From an uncultured Pseudohongiella sp. (GTDB lineage: Bacteria; Pseudomonadota; Gammaproteobacteria; Pseudomonadales; Pseudohongiellaceae): a stretch of DNA of 64,000 nt. Shown piece by piece: positions 28,037-36,975 of this stretch. The DNA lies in contig OX638323.1 of the NCBI GenBank assembly GCA_951812715.1, positions 1,240,001 through 1,304,000 on the forward strand, given 5' to 3'. How positions within the stretch are numbered: position 1 is the first letter of the stretch; the number at the start of each line of letters is the position of its first letter. The translations under genes and the position numbers were made by a program. The notes under the pieces are model-generated. The model ran no database searches and was not told where the DNA came from. It saw only the letters and a list, made by a program, of their open reading frames with translations.

Positions 28037-30778
28037 CTAATTTATTTTGAACCTGCGAGACCAGGCGTTAATCATATTTTCGAGATGGAATGGTTTGTCA
28101 CGACCTTCATAAGTGACATGGAAAGCTATTATGTATTTCCCTTTTTGGAGAGCCTTGTATTCAGCTCCAGTTGGAAGCTTCATATTCACTAACTCAATAC
28201 GCTGGCGGACGCCGCTTTCAAGCACATGTGACTCCCGGAATGAAACAATTTCCGAAGGCTCGCTTAATCTTCCATCCGATCCAACGGTTACCGTGGACCA
28301 ATCCGGAAATATAATTTTAACGTAGATATCTACGATACCTGTCCCCTCCACTTCGGCATAAGCTGAAAACGTATCGCCTTCATTCAAATCTTGATCCCTT
28401 ACAATTACGACTGCGCTATCTATTGAGGCAAAATCGGATATATCCAAGTCTAGCCACTCGTAAGGTACACCGTAGGCAGGATCCTCAGTACCATTACCGA
28501 GATCTGTCGACAACACACAAGATTTAGGTAACTGATACTTATCCGTTACCTCCGAATAGATCGTCGATAGACCCCCTGTGACATTGCACCAGTGATCGAA
28601 AAAAGCATCTCTTACACCTCGCAGTGTGGCAAGTTTCTGTTGATCTATCGGCTCTCCATAAGGCCGGACATAAGTGAATGCCATATTGAAATCTTTTGGA
28701 GATTCGAGGTAGGTTGGAAAGCGCGGCCCATTGGCTGCAATTACATCCTCCATTGTCACGTCCAGTTTATCGAGACGGAATAGCGCTTTGCCATCGTCAT
28801 CCAGGCCGACAAATTTCATATTTTCTTTGTCTACGATAAAGAAATCCGGCACATTTTCTGGAGGAATTAGTCCCATCAAGTACAAATCAAGATATGAAAA
28901 ACCAGAAGCCAATAATCGTGAACTATATCGGGTGAACGTGCCATCACCATTATCTACCCAGTTCCAACCCCCCATTGTAGAAGATTCTTCTTGACCAGAT
29001 AGATTAATCGGAACTGGGCTGTGCAAGTAGTCGCTCCAGTGTCCGCCCCATTGACTTAGCCAAATAGTTTCTCCACTCACCTCGGCGGGAAGTCCGTTCA
29101 CTATCCAAGTATGACCAATTTCATGAGTTAGTAAACCTGAAGAATAATAATATGGGGTACTTCCGAAACTGCTTCCCGAAACCGAACCTAAAGGGATAAT
29201 TTTTGCCAAGTTTGACTGCAAATTGTAAGTTTTGCAGGATCCTACGAACGAGGGGCCGTCTCGTGGTTCAGCATCGAAACCGAGCCCGATGCCTATTCCT
29301 TTTGAAGGGCTATTAAAAGATTGGACTGGTGATGACGCCGCGCCATTATCCAATCTGAAGCTGGAATAGTGCGCGCCCAATGTGAAAATATCTCCAAACT
29401 CCGCGATAGCAGCACACATAATTGCATTAGTATCTATATACTGATCTAACTGGTGATAAAATCCTTCGTAAATGCGTGACTGCAGATCATTAACCTCCTC
29501 CGTAGAAAAATCGATATTCCTTGAAAAAGAATCTCGATAAATAAGTTTAGGGTATATAAAATTAAATCGTACTTCATCTCCTGGGCCAAAAGTATATTCT
29601 TCTACTCTACTGATAATTTCGATAACATCGTTGGCATTCACAGATGTCAAATTTAGAGTAACAAAAAGTTGATTTCCGCGAATTATTGGTTCAGATACAA
29701 ACTCGGAAAAATAAGGAGTATATAATCCTGATGATCCATTGCTAATTCTTGAATTCGACCCTCCCCTGGTACTGTATACACTACCGTTAGGGCGAGCCTC
29801 CACACTCAAATTCCAACCACGAGCATCGGGATTGACAATACTAGAAAGATCTCCGGAAAATGTATATATGAATTCCAGATTTCGATTGTCCTTGGTCTTG
29901 TATATCGCCACATTGGTGATGTCATATTCTGGATTCAGCTCACTAGATTCTTCAAAATTGAAGGAGCTAATGAGTTGGCCAAGACCATATTCATGTACTG
30001 GAAAAACTCCGACAACTCCCGCTTTTGACTCGATTTTCTTATAACTGATATCTATTTGTCCCGATGAATCGAGCTTGACCTGATAATCGTTAATATTATT
30101 CGAAGTTGTGTATGCATCAAGATTGCAGCAAGGTTCAGATACTGAAAAGGTCAGAGTAACAGAACTAGAATCTTCATGTACATGTATGTTTCCCGTGATA
30201 TTACGAGGAGAATATATCCAGAATAATGGTGCGATCGTGTTTTCAAAAAAGCTATTGCTTAAGTATTTTATGCCTCTATCATATCTAAACATTCCGGAAT
30301 TAATTCGCTGAAATATTACTGTATATATATCCGAGCTAAATGAAATTATCCCACTCGGTGAAACATAAATTTCTCCAAATTTGTCACCAGAAAACGGAAA
30401 TTTAAAATTCTCTAGCGTATGGCGGTTTGCAATTATTCCATAAGAATCATCGAGAAATGCAGCTTCCATTTCTTCACCAATATCCGGATTCCATTGCAAC
30501 TCCTTTCTTTCTACCGAATAACCTCCCTCACCATTTGGAACAAAAGAAATTGTTGTGTTTTCAAGATCGAACAGATTGCTATCGGTTCGACCCTCATTCA
30601 ACTCAACCAGAATGATCTGATCTTTGGTAACGTCGAATGAATTAATAAAGGCACGATCTGCCGCATTGGCCACAGCACCTAAAAACTGCATCATGGCGGC
30701 GAGAGCGATCACGACGGTGATTCTGGGAAGCTGGCGCGCTCCGATTATTTTTTTTGATTTTTCCGAGATATTTTCCAT
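28037..30778 (-). CDS. Large AT-rich secreted HEXXH protein, putative metalloprotease
   Basis: I do not recognise the family. The 913-residue product has a signal peptide (ITVVIALAAMMQFLGAVANA) and a long beta-rich N-terminal half. One segment (about residues 110-190) faintly resembles a nidogen-type domain. A zinc-protease motif HEIGH lies at His552-Glu553-His556 within GLLTHEIGHTW. A Trp/Gly-rich region (WLSQWGGHWSDY) and an Ig-like tail follow. The start at 30778 (MENISEKSK) puts the signal peptide near the N terminus. The gene is strikingly AT-rich compared with everything around it, which suggests horizontal transfer. It adjoins the palindrome cluster and the RAYT gene. A secreted protease is plausible but only the motif supports it. 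Confidence 0.65.
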   Translation of the reverse strand: MENISEKSKKIIGARQLPRITVVIALAAMMQFLGAVANAADRAFINSFDVTKDQIILVELNEGRTDSNLFDLENTTISFVPNGEGGYSVERKELQWNPDIGEEMEAAFLDDSYGIIANRHTLENFKFPFSGDKFGEIYVSPSGIISFSSDIYTVIFQRINSGMFRYDRGIKYLSNSFFENTIAPLFWIYSPRNITGNIHVHEDSSSVTLTFSVSEPCCNLDAYTTSNNINDYQVKLDSSGQIDISYKKIESKAGVVGVFPVHEYGLGQLISSFNFEESSELNPEYDITNVAIYKTKDNRNLEFIYTFSGDLSSIVNPDARGWNLSVEARPNGSVYSTRGGSNSRISNGSSGLYTPYFSEFVSEPIIRGNQLFVTLNLTSVNANDVIEIISRVEEYTFGPGDEVRFNFIYPKLIYRDSFSRNIDFSTEEVNDLQSRIYEGFYHQLDQYIDTNAIMCAAIAEFGDIFTLGAHYSSFRLDNGAASSPVQSFNSPSKGIGIGLGFDAEPRDGPSFVGSCKTYNLQSNLAKIIPLGSVSGSSFGSTPYYYSSGLLTHEIGHTWIVNGLPAEVSGETIWLSQWGGHWSDYLHSPVPINLSGQEESSTMGGWNWVDNGDGTFTRYSSRLLASGFSYLDLYLMGLIPPENVPDFFIVDKENMKFVGLDDDGKALFRLDKLDVTMEDVIAANGPRFPTYLESPKDFNMAFTYVRPYGEPIDQQKLATLRGVRDAFFDHWCNVTGGLSTIYSEVTDKYQLPKSCVLSTDLGNGTEDPAYGVPYEWLDLDISDFASIDSAVVIVRDQDLNEGDTFSAYAEVEGTGIVDIYVKIIFPDWSTVTVGSDGRLSEPSEIVSFRESHVLESGVRQRIELVNMKLPTGAEYKALQKGKYIIAFHVTYEGRDKPFHLENMINAWSRRFKIN

Positions 30779-30937
30779 TTGTAGTACTTCCAACGTCAGA
30801 ATATAGATTGTAGAGTAGCAAACGAGCTTAGCAGCCCTATTTTTCGAGTGGGCTCCAGTAACTCGCAATTTCTTGTTACGTCCTGTCCAAACTTGCGCCT
30901 ACACGACTACAAAATATACATGAATCAGAATTAGTTT

Positions 30938-33133
30938 TCAAAAACGCGGCTCAAGCTCCGTCCGCGATTCGATATTGCCCGCCAGATTCTCCGGCAACCA
31001 CCAACTCGGCTTGAGCTCACGATCGGAAAACACGGTCTCCGACTGATCGCGGTAATGCGGAGAATCGGGGCGATCTGATTGGCCGGTGGGCAGATAAAGC
31101 CAACTCTGGATCGGCTCCGACAGCACCACGATCTGCGTTGACGTCTGCCCGCTGACGCCGTGGCGCTCTTGATTCTCGTTGGCGTCGGCGTAGCCCATTG
31201 TGCGCATGGTGGTGAGTCCCAGATGGTCGCCGCCGCCTCCGCCCACTGGCCAGGTGACGCCATCGCGTCCGGTCCGAAACACGCGGCCCCAGGGTTGCGT
31301 GGTATCGCCCAAATCGGAACGGATCCGGTTCAGGCCGTTAAGCCAGGCCTCGCGCACGGTCGCCAGTTGTTCGTCGTCCAGCTCGATGGCCCGCGGCGGC
31401 CGCTGTTCGACGATGGAGTAATGGTCATCGACAAGATCGCGAATCGCGGGACCTGCCTCGATCTCATCGAGCGCCGCGCGCCAATAGTAATATTTAAGCG
31501 CGGCCGTGCTGTCTTTGGTGATTTGGCCATCCCAGCCGAGTATTTCGGTCAACTCGGCGGAAGCCGGCGCCTCCGCCGCCGCCAGCACCTCAAGCCACCG
31601 CCGGAAGCCGTAAGGCTGCACGTCGACGGCATAGGCAAGCGCCTCCTCGACGGTGACATCGCTGTCCGCGCTCAGCAGCTCGATCGCGCGGGCGCCGCGC
31701 TGATTGATCCAGCCGTCCCGCGACGGGCCATAGTCAGCGCTGGAAAAGAGATAATCCGGCTGTGCATCAAGCGAAAACGGTGAATCCGGGATCATGGCGT
31801 CGGGCGGGATATTGCAATTCTGCATGTACCCGGCCGCGGGATTAAGCACTTGCAAATGATCTTGCGCGGGATGGAATCCCTGCCATTCGGTAGCCGAAGT
31901 ATTGCCATCGACGGGCAGCGACCAGTCATATGACAGATCCCGCACCGGCACCCTGCCGGTGCGCTGGTAATAGATATTGCCGCTGGTGTCCGCGACCATC
32001 ACGTTCTGCGGAAACATCGACAGCGTCTCGCAAGCAGCAACGGCGCCGGTGTAGTCCTCGGCGAAGTTGAGGAATTCCCAGGCGCGATTGCGATTCGTGC
32101 CCGAGTCATAGGCCATGCGAGCCGCGTAGGCTACCCCTTCGCTCCGGGCGATGATGGGACCGTGATGAGAGGCTTCCCAAACGTATTCGCGGCTGCTGCC
32201 GTCCGGGAATGGCAGCGCTGCCGTAAATTGTTCGATCTCGCGCCATTCGTCGTCGAAGAGGTAGCGGTTGGGATCATCCGGGTCGAGTTCGATTTCGTAG
32301 ACATCCGCCGTATCGGGGCCGCCGGTGGTCATCGCCCAGGCGACGTTTTCGTTATGGCCCAGACCGATATAAGGAGAGCCCGGCAGACCTACGCCGCTGC
32401 CACGCAGTTCGCCAGCGTGGATGCGCATTTCCCAGAAGCGGCTGACGCCGAACCACGCCAGATGCGGGTCAATCAACAGGATGGCGTGACCGCTTGCCGT
32501 GCGCGACGGACTCACCGCCCATTGATTCGAAGCGCGCTGTTCTTCAATGAAATCCGGATTGACGCCGCCGCGCCGGAGATCGCCCATCGCCTCATCGATG
32601 GACCAGTTATAGAGAAACATGCGGCCGAAGGCATCGATCATTTCCGGGGTAACCGCGGGGTGATTCCACCACGGGGGTACGTCTTCAGGATGCGCCTGGT
32701 AAAAATCGCTGATGCCGTTGGCGAACGCGGTCAGGCGGCCGCGCTCGGTTTCGGTCATGTTGGCAACCGAAATCGAGGCATTGCGCATGTGCCCGAACAT
32801 GTGTGAGATCAGCGATGGCTGCACACCCCCCTCGCCGGCGATCTCGGTCAATTCGCCGATGGCGATTTTCAGGTTCATGAGCAATTGCGCGGGCCGATCC
32901 TCGGCCTGGGCCCAACCCTGAGCGTAGAGACCGGCTTCGACGGTCGGGGCATAGATATGCGGCACACCGAAACTGTCGCGATAGATCACGGTCCTGCCCG
33001 CGTCATCGCCCTGCTCCGGCAACGCCGGGCTTGCGGTCTCCGCGCCTGACGGCGCACTTACTGATGTTTCCGGCGCCGGCTGGTCGCAGGCAGCCAGGAA
33101 CAATGCCCACAATCCGATCAGCAAAAATCTCAT
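30938..33133 (-). CDS. Penicillin acylase-family (Ntn hydrolase) lipoprotein
   Basis: The 731-residue precursor starts with a lipoprotein signal (LLIGLWALFLAACDQ; lipobox LAAC), so it is probably membrane-anchored in the periplasm. The pre-chain reads VIYRDSFGVPHIYAPT, typical of the family. The autocatalytic N-terminal nucleophile Ser202 lies in RASNQWAVSPSR and is followed by IDPHLAW. Family members cleave amide bonds in penicillins, cephalosporins or acyl-homoserine lactones; the substrate here cannot be told. GC content is normal, unlike the neighbouring HEXXH gene. Bases 30779-30937 between them hold no gene. Confidence 0.9.
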   Translation of the reverse strand: MRFLLIGLWALFLAACDQPAPETSVSAPSGAETASPALPEQGDDAGRTVIYRDSFGVPHIYAPTVEAGLYAQGWAQAEDRPAQLLMNLKIAIGELTEIAGEGGVQPSLISHMFGHMRNASISVANMTETERGRLTAFANGISDFYQAHPEDVPPWWNHPAVTPEMIDAFGRMFLYNWSIDEAMGDLRRGGVNPDFIEEQRASNQWAVSPSRTASGHAILLIDPHLAWFGVSRFWEMRIHAGELRGSGVGLPGSPYIGLGHNENVAWAMTTGGPDTADVYEIELDPDDPNRYLFDDEWREIEQFTAALPFPDGSSREYVWEASHHGPIIARSEGVAYAARMAYDSGTNRNRAWEFLNFAEDYTGAVAACETLSMFPQNVMVADTSGNIYYQRTGRVPVRDLSYDWSLPVDGNTSATEWQGFHPAQDHLQVLNPAAGYMQNCNIPPDAMIPDSPFSLDAQPDYLFSSADYGPSRDGWINQRGARAIELLSADSDVTVEEALAYAVDVQPYGFRRWLEVLAAAEAPASAELTEILGWDGQITKDSTAALKYYYWRAALDEIEAGPAIRDLVDDHYSIVEQRPPRAIELDDEQLATVREAWLNGLNRIRSDLGDTTQPWGRVFRTGRDGVTWPVGGGGGDHLGLTTMRTMGYADANENQERHGVSGQTSTQIVVLSEPIQSWLYLPTGQSDRPDSPHYRDQSETVFSDRELKPSWWLPENLAGNIESRTELEPRF

Positions 33134-33200
33134 GGTCCTATTTCCCCGAATTGAACAATTGATAGCAGGTTACGGACTGACGGCGGACGGATCAAGAAAA

Positions 33201-33230
33201 ACAAAAAGCGCCGCCATGGGCGCTTTTTGT
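33201..33230 (-). terminator. Bidirectional terminator downstream of selC
   Basis: ACAAAAAGCGCC (33201-33212) pairs perfectly with GGCGCTTTTTGT (33219-33230), a 12-bp stem with a 6-base loop. The T run is present on both strands. It lies 30 bases past the 3' end of the tRNA-Sec gene and would stop its transcript before the acylase gene. Confidence 0.75.
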
Positions 33231-33259
33231 CAGTTTTCGCAGACTCGAAAACCGGATTC

Positions 33260-33355
33260 TGGCGGAAGAGGCAGGAGTCGAACCCACCAAGCCCGTCATT
33301 AACAGACTTCACCGGGTTTGAAGTCCGGGCGCCCCACCGGGGACGATGCTCTTCC
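33260..33355 (-). tRNA. selC: tRNA-Sec (anticodon TCA)
   Basis: Read on the minus strand this is a 96-base tRNA with encoded CCA. The 5' end GGAAGAGC pairs with the 3' GCCTCTTCC; the discriminator G and CCA follow (33260-33262). The T arm reads GGGTTCGACTCC. The anticodon loop CTTCAAA carries TCA (33319-33321). The long variable arm and 8-bp acceptor are typical of selenocysteine tRNA. It resembles E. coli selC closely in the acceptor, anticodon and T arms. A strong terminator follows at 33201-33230. With selA and selB in the window this completes the Sec decoding set apart from selD. Confidence 0.95.
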
Positions 33356-33430
33356 GCCGAGAAGTCTAGCACAGCTTTCCAAAGCGAAAACCAACCTGGT
33401 CGCAGGGCATGGAGCCCGGCGGTATTCAAT

Positions 33431-33841
33431 TCATGCCTGGCCTGCGGGAAGCAGGTTGAAACCTTGACGAGCGAAGTTTGTGTCCAGCGCCAGAACATCG
33501 GTCAACCCAAGGCGGCGCATGAGTTCGAAACTGGCGCAATCCACTAGCGACAGGCGCCGTCGCGCCGCGGTGAAAAGCGATGCAACCGCGGTCGCATGGA
33601 GTTCCTCTTCGACCCACACGGGTTGCAACAGCGGCACGAAAACATCCGCGAGACTGCGAACGGCCTCAAGGCCAAGTCTGCGTTGAACAAGGGCGAAGGT
33701 TTCGACAAGGACATAGTTCGAGGTAAATAGAATCCGGCCGTTGTCGTTGACGGTCAACCAGACCGAAACCACATCCGCGTGCCGGGCTTCGTCACCGTCA
33801 AGGAGGGCGTACAGCGCCGATGTATCGATGAACAGGCTCAC
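33431..33841 (-). CDS. PIN-domain toxin (VapC-like)
   Basis: The 136-residue protein has the PIN-domain acidic residues: Asp6 in LFIDTSALYALL, a central Glu in VLVETFAL, Asp in LVDCASFELM and Asp in LALDTNFARQGF. PIN toxins are Mg-dependent RNases. The start is a GTG at 33841 that overlaps the upstream antitoxin stop by 4 bases (GTGA), the normal arrangement for a toxin-antitoxin pair. The targeted RNA is unknown. Confidence 0.85.
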   Translation of the reverse strand: MSLFIDTSALYALLDGDEARHADVVSVWLTVNDNGRILFTSNYVLVETFALVQRRLGLEAVRSLADVFVPLLQPVWVEEELHATAVASLFTAARRRLSLVDCASFELMRRLGLTDVLALDTNFARQGFNLLPAGQA

Positions 33842-34095
33842 GAATCGTACGCCTCATCGAGGTGTCGGTCGTGATTCTCCGCCACGTCGGAATAGCCCGA
33901 GTGAAAACGCCCGGCCAAGGCGCGAGCGCGGCCAAGCAGGGCGTGATGGTCCCGCGCGGGCCGGCGCGCCAGATACTCCGTAACGCTCTCGCGCACGAGG
34001 TCGGCCATTGAACGTTCCTCATCGCGCGCACGAGCTTTTAGCGCTCTGACCTGCTCTTCCGTAAGTTGAATCTGAGTTCTGATTAATGATGACAT
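33838..34095 (-). CDS. Ribbon-helix-helix antitoxin for the PIN toxin
   Basis: The 85-residue protein starts RTQIQLTEEQVRALKARA with the next helix SMADLVRESVTEYL, a CopG/Arc-like ribbon-helix-helix fold. The charged C-terminal tail likely wraps the toxin. It precedes the PIN gene with a 4-base overlap. Such antitoxins usually repress their own promoter, which would lie in 34096-34170. Confidence 0.82.
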   Translation of the reverse strand: MSSLIRTQIQLTEEQVRALKARARDEERSMADLVRESVTEYLARRPARDHHALLGRARALAGRFHSGYSDVAENHDRHLDEAYDS

Positions 34096-34173
34096 GATTA
34101 CAAATACCGCAACATGATGGCATTATTTTGTTGCGCTACTGGCATACGTGTCAATGAGCAATCAGGAGTCAAA

Positions 34174-34296
34174 AATTGGATGTAATCGTATGGTTAAATG
34201 GGTAGGCAAGTTCGAGGCGACTTGCAAGACGCGCCATTCGCGGCTATCTGTTCAATGTTTGTGGACGCCGCTATAATTGGATGAAATTGGATGTAA
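34174..34296 (+). repeat. Three direct repeats AATTGGATG(T/A)AA before the Fic gene
   Basis: Copies lie at 34174-34185, 34275-34285 and 34285-34296. The last ends 6 bases before the Fic ATG. Their position over the presumed promoter and translation start suggests operator sites, perhaps for autoregulation. No repressor binding is shown. Confidence 0.55.
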
Positions 34297-34302
34297 GAAT
34301 GG

Positions 34303-35361
34303 ATGGGCGATAAGGTGCGAATAGACACATTGCGCATAACTTCGGAGTTCTTGCGACTTATTTCCGCGCTCGACGAGTTCAAGGGCGCGTGGGCGGCCAC
34401 CGGGCGAATTGCGCCGGAACGGCTGCTCGCCCTGCGCCGGGTGGCCACAGTCGAAAGCATCGGCTCATCTACCCGCATTGAGGGGGCGCAATTGACCGAC
34501 GTTGAAGTCGAGCGATTGTTGTCGAGGTTGGACATCACGACATACGCCTCACGCGACGAACAGGAAGTTGCGGGCTATGCCAATGCCATGAATCTGGTTT
34601 TCGACTCCTGGGCGGAAATCGATCTGACGGAGAACCACATCAAACAATTACATCAGGTTCTGTTGCAGCACTCGGAGAAAGACTTGCGCCACCGGGGCGA
34701 TTACAAGACTCACGACAATCACGTGGAAGCCTTCGCCCCGGATGGAACAAGTCTCGGCGTGGTTTTCAGGACTGCCACTCCATTCGATACGCCTCGATTG
34801 ACGCGGGAGCTGGTCGATTGGACTCAGGCGCAGCTTGAGGCCGACGATCATCACCGACTGGTTGTGATTGCGGTTTTCGTCGTGACTTTTTTGCAAATCC
34901 ATCCTTTTCAGGATGGCAACGGCCGCTTGTCGCGCATTCTCACCAACTTGCTATTGCTCCGGGCAGGTTACGCTTATGCGCCGTTCAGTTCGCTGGAGTG
35001 CGTGATCGAACAATCCAGGGAAGATTATTATTCGGCCTTGCGGCAAACACAGCAAACCATCCGCGGCGACAGTCCGGACTGGCAGCCGTGGCTCGGCTAT
35101 CTCCTGCGCTCATTGACCACGCAAAAGGATCGGCTGAAAACGAAAATCGACCGCGAGCGCTTGCTGTTCGAAAGTCTGCCCGAACTTTCCCGCCAATTGC
35201 TTGAACTGTGCCGTGAACACGGCAGGCTTACGGTGGCCATGGCGGTATCCTCCACCGGCGGGAACCGGAACACGATCAAGGACCACATAAAGTCCCTGTG
35301 CGGCGCCAATCAATTGCGGCGACACGGCGCCGGCCGCGGAGCATGGTATTCATTGCATTAA
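34303..35361 (+). CDS. Fic-domain AMPylation-type protein (class II, with N-terminal inhibitory helix)
   Basis: The 352-residue protein has the full active-site motif HPFQDGNGR (His200 to Arg208). An N-terminal inhibitory motif S-x-x-x-E-G reads STRIEG with Ser56 and Glu60. Class II Fic proteins carry this helix in cis and need its release to transfer AMP or another nucleotide to a target protein. A C-terminal winged-helix-like region (about 270-345) reads VAMAVSSTGGNRNTIKDHIKSL and may bind DNA, possibly the direct repeats just upstream. It adjoins the VapBC-like pair and an insertion sequence, an accessory context. Confidence 0.9.
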   Translation: MGDKVRIDTLRITSEFLRLISALDEFKGAWAATGRIAPERLLALRRVATVESIGSSTRIEGAQLTDVEVERLLSRLDITTYASRDEQEVAGYANAMNLVFDSWAEIDLTENHIKQLHQVLLQHSEKDLRHRGDYKTHDNHVEAFAPDGTSLGVVFRTATPFDTPRLTRELVDWTQAQLEADDHHRLVVIAVFVVTFLQIHPFQDGNGRLSRILTNLLLLRAGYAYAPFSSLECVIEQSREDYYSALRQTQQTIRGDSPDWQPWLGYLLRSLTTQKDRLKTKIDRERLLFESLPELSRQLLELCREHGRLTVAMAVSSTGGNRNTIKDHIKSLCGANQLRRHGAGRGAWYSLH

Positions 35362-35706
35362 GGCGGAACCTTCCTATCGCTTGCCAGTGTTTTCCAATTC
35401 GGAGATGAGCCTGTAATTGGATCCTGACCGAGCTGTGCCGCAGTTTCGGGGATGTTGGCTTTCAGTACCCGACATGCTGAAGAATTTGTTGACTTTCGGC
35501 AAGGCGAATTTGAGTCGGCGGGCATCGGCGCGTAGTTGCCGGCCCTGTGGAATTGTGGGCGAGAGGCGCGCGAGTGTGGACCGGCGGTGTGCAACGCTCG
35601 CGTTGCGCACGGGCGGTCCACACGTCCCGCAGGGCGCGCGCCGGTCCGCAGGACTCGTCCACAAATCCACAGGGCGCCCCGCCTTCGTGAAGATTTTTCC
35701 GGCGAT
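35362..35706. other. Non-coding stretch: Fic downstream region and left end of the insertion sequence
   Basis: No gene is seen. The left end motif of the insertion sequence (ATGAGCCTGT at 35405-35414, reading inward) and a large hairpin (35574-35623) lie here. Confidence 0.6.
35574..35623. repeat. Large GC-rich hairpin inside the insertion sequence
   Basis: TGTGGACCGGCGGTGTGCAA (35575-35594, continuing CGC to 35597) pairs with GCGTTGCGCACGGGCGGTCC (35600-35619, continuing ACA to 35622). The stem is about 23 bp with four mismatches and a 2-base loop. It lies downstream of the transposase gene and may terminate its transcript or serve the transposition ends. Confidence 0.65.
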
Positions 35707-36975
35707 TCACGCGACCGCGGCGCCTGTCCGGCCGACGCCGATGTCCCGGAACAGCTCCCGCCGCGCCTGGTTTACCGCTTCGACTGCCTCCAGATCGCTT
35801 CTCTCCACGGATTGGGCCGCAAGCGCCGCCAAGCTCGTCCCCTCGACGAGAAAGCGCTCCGCGTCCGGCAGCGATTCGAGTTTCTCGCACGGCGTCATCA
35901 CGTCCGCGTCGAGATAGCGCACGCGTTCGCGACCCTTGGCGTCCCGCTCCACGGTGGGAAACAGGCAGGGGCGGTGGAAGTTCAGCCAGGGCGTCAGCGC
36001 CCTCGCGGTGAATCGGTTGACGCGGTCGGCGAAACAGCACGGAATATGGTCGTAGCCGAGCCACTTGCGCACCACCGCGGCGTTTTTCCCCTCGACCAGC
36101 GCGTTGTCGTTGCTGCGCCGTGGCCGCGACTTGGTGAACTCCTCCACATGCAGTTTGTCGAGCAACCCGGCGACGCGGTGGTTGATGTACTCCGAACCAT
36201 TGTCGGCATGGAAGCCCCGAACCCGAAAGGGAAACCCCGCCAGCGATTCCGCAAGCGCCGGCAGCAGGAACCGCTCCGAAATCGCCTCCACGGCGGCCAC
36301 GTGCTCCCATTGGGTCACACTGTCCACCAGATTGATCAGATACACGCCCTTGGCGCCGTCCAGATCGCCCTGGTGCACCGTGTCCACGCGCAACCAGCCC
36401 GGCCGGCCGCGCGGGTCCGGCTTGCGCCGATCGCCAATGGCCACCGGCGTCGACCGGGTGCGGTCCCACCGCTTGCGCACCAGTCCGTACGCGCGGGACT
36501 TGCGCAGGTTGTACAGGTGTCCGTTGGACAAACCCGCGAGCCGCTCGAAACGGCTGTCTCCATGCATCCGGTACTGCCGCCGCAACACCGCCCGCGTCGC
36601 GGGGCCGGACATGTTGTCCAGACCCTCGTCCACCCGCGCCAGCAGGCGGATGTCCGCGTCCGTGTAGCGCCGCCGGAACGGTCGGGACGGCGGCTTGCGG
36701 CGGCGGTCCTCGATGCGGCCCGTCGCCCGGTATTGCGCGACCAGCCGCGTCAGTTGCGCGCGCGACAGGCCAGTGATCTTCTCCAGGTAGCGCTTGACCA
36801 GACCCTTGTCCCGCTTGCCCAGCTGATCGTAATCCAGACGGACCAGCGTGCGGCGCACCAGATCGTAGGCGCCCTCGCGGTCCACACCGTCGAAATCCAA
36901 CGCCTGGCTGCCCGTCAAAAACGCACGCACATCCTCCAGCGTGCGAACCCGTTCTGTCTGTAGTGTCACGATCAT
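35707..36975 (-). CDS. DDE transposase with integrase core (rve)
   Basis: The 422-residue protein has an N-terminal helix-turn-helix region (about 45-100, LSRAQLTRLVAQYRATGRI) and a retroviral-integrase-like core. The D-D-E triad is readable as Asp in WLRVDTVHQGD, Asp in GFHADNGSEYIN and Glu in NDNALVEGKN. An HTH plus rve core occurs in IS481/IS3-like groups; the exact family is not assigned. A GGAGG ribosome-binding site directly precedes the ATG at 36975. No frameshift or stop interrupts it, so it could be active. Confidence 0.85.
   Translation of the reverse strand: MIVTLQTERVRTLEDVRAFLTGSQALDFDGVDREGAYDLVRRTLVRLDYDQLGKRDKGLVKRYLEKITGLSRAQLTRLVAQYRATGRIEDRRRKPPSRPFRRRYTDADIRLLARVDEGLDNMSGPATRAVLRRQYRMHGDSRFERLAGLSNGHLYNLRKSRAYGLVRKRWDRTRSTPVAIGDRRKPDPRGRPGWLRVDTVHQGDLDGAKGVYLINLVDSVTQWEHVAAVEAISERFLLPALAESLAGFPFRVRGFHADNGSEYINHRVAGLLDKLHVEEFTKSRPRRSNDNALVEGKNAAVVRKWLGYDHIPCCFADRVNRFTARALTPWLNFHRPCLFPTVERDAKGRERVRYLDADVMTPCEKLESLPDAERFLVEGTSLAALAAQSVERSDLEAVEAVNQARRELFRDIGVGRTGAAVA

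Noticed and set aside
33260..34095. Genomic island integrated at the tRNA-Sec 3' end
   Set aside because: selC is a classic integration site, but I found no integrase and no repeat of the tRNA 3' end on either side. The acylase gene and terminator directly follow the tRNA in normal composition.
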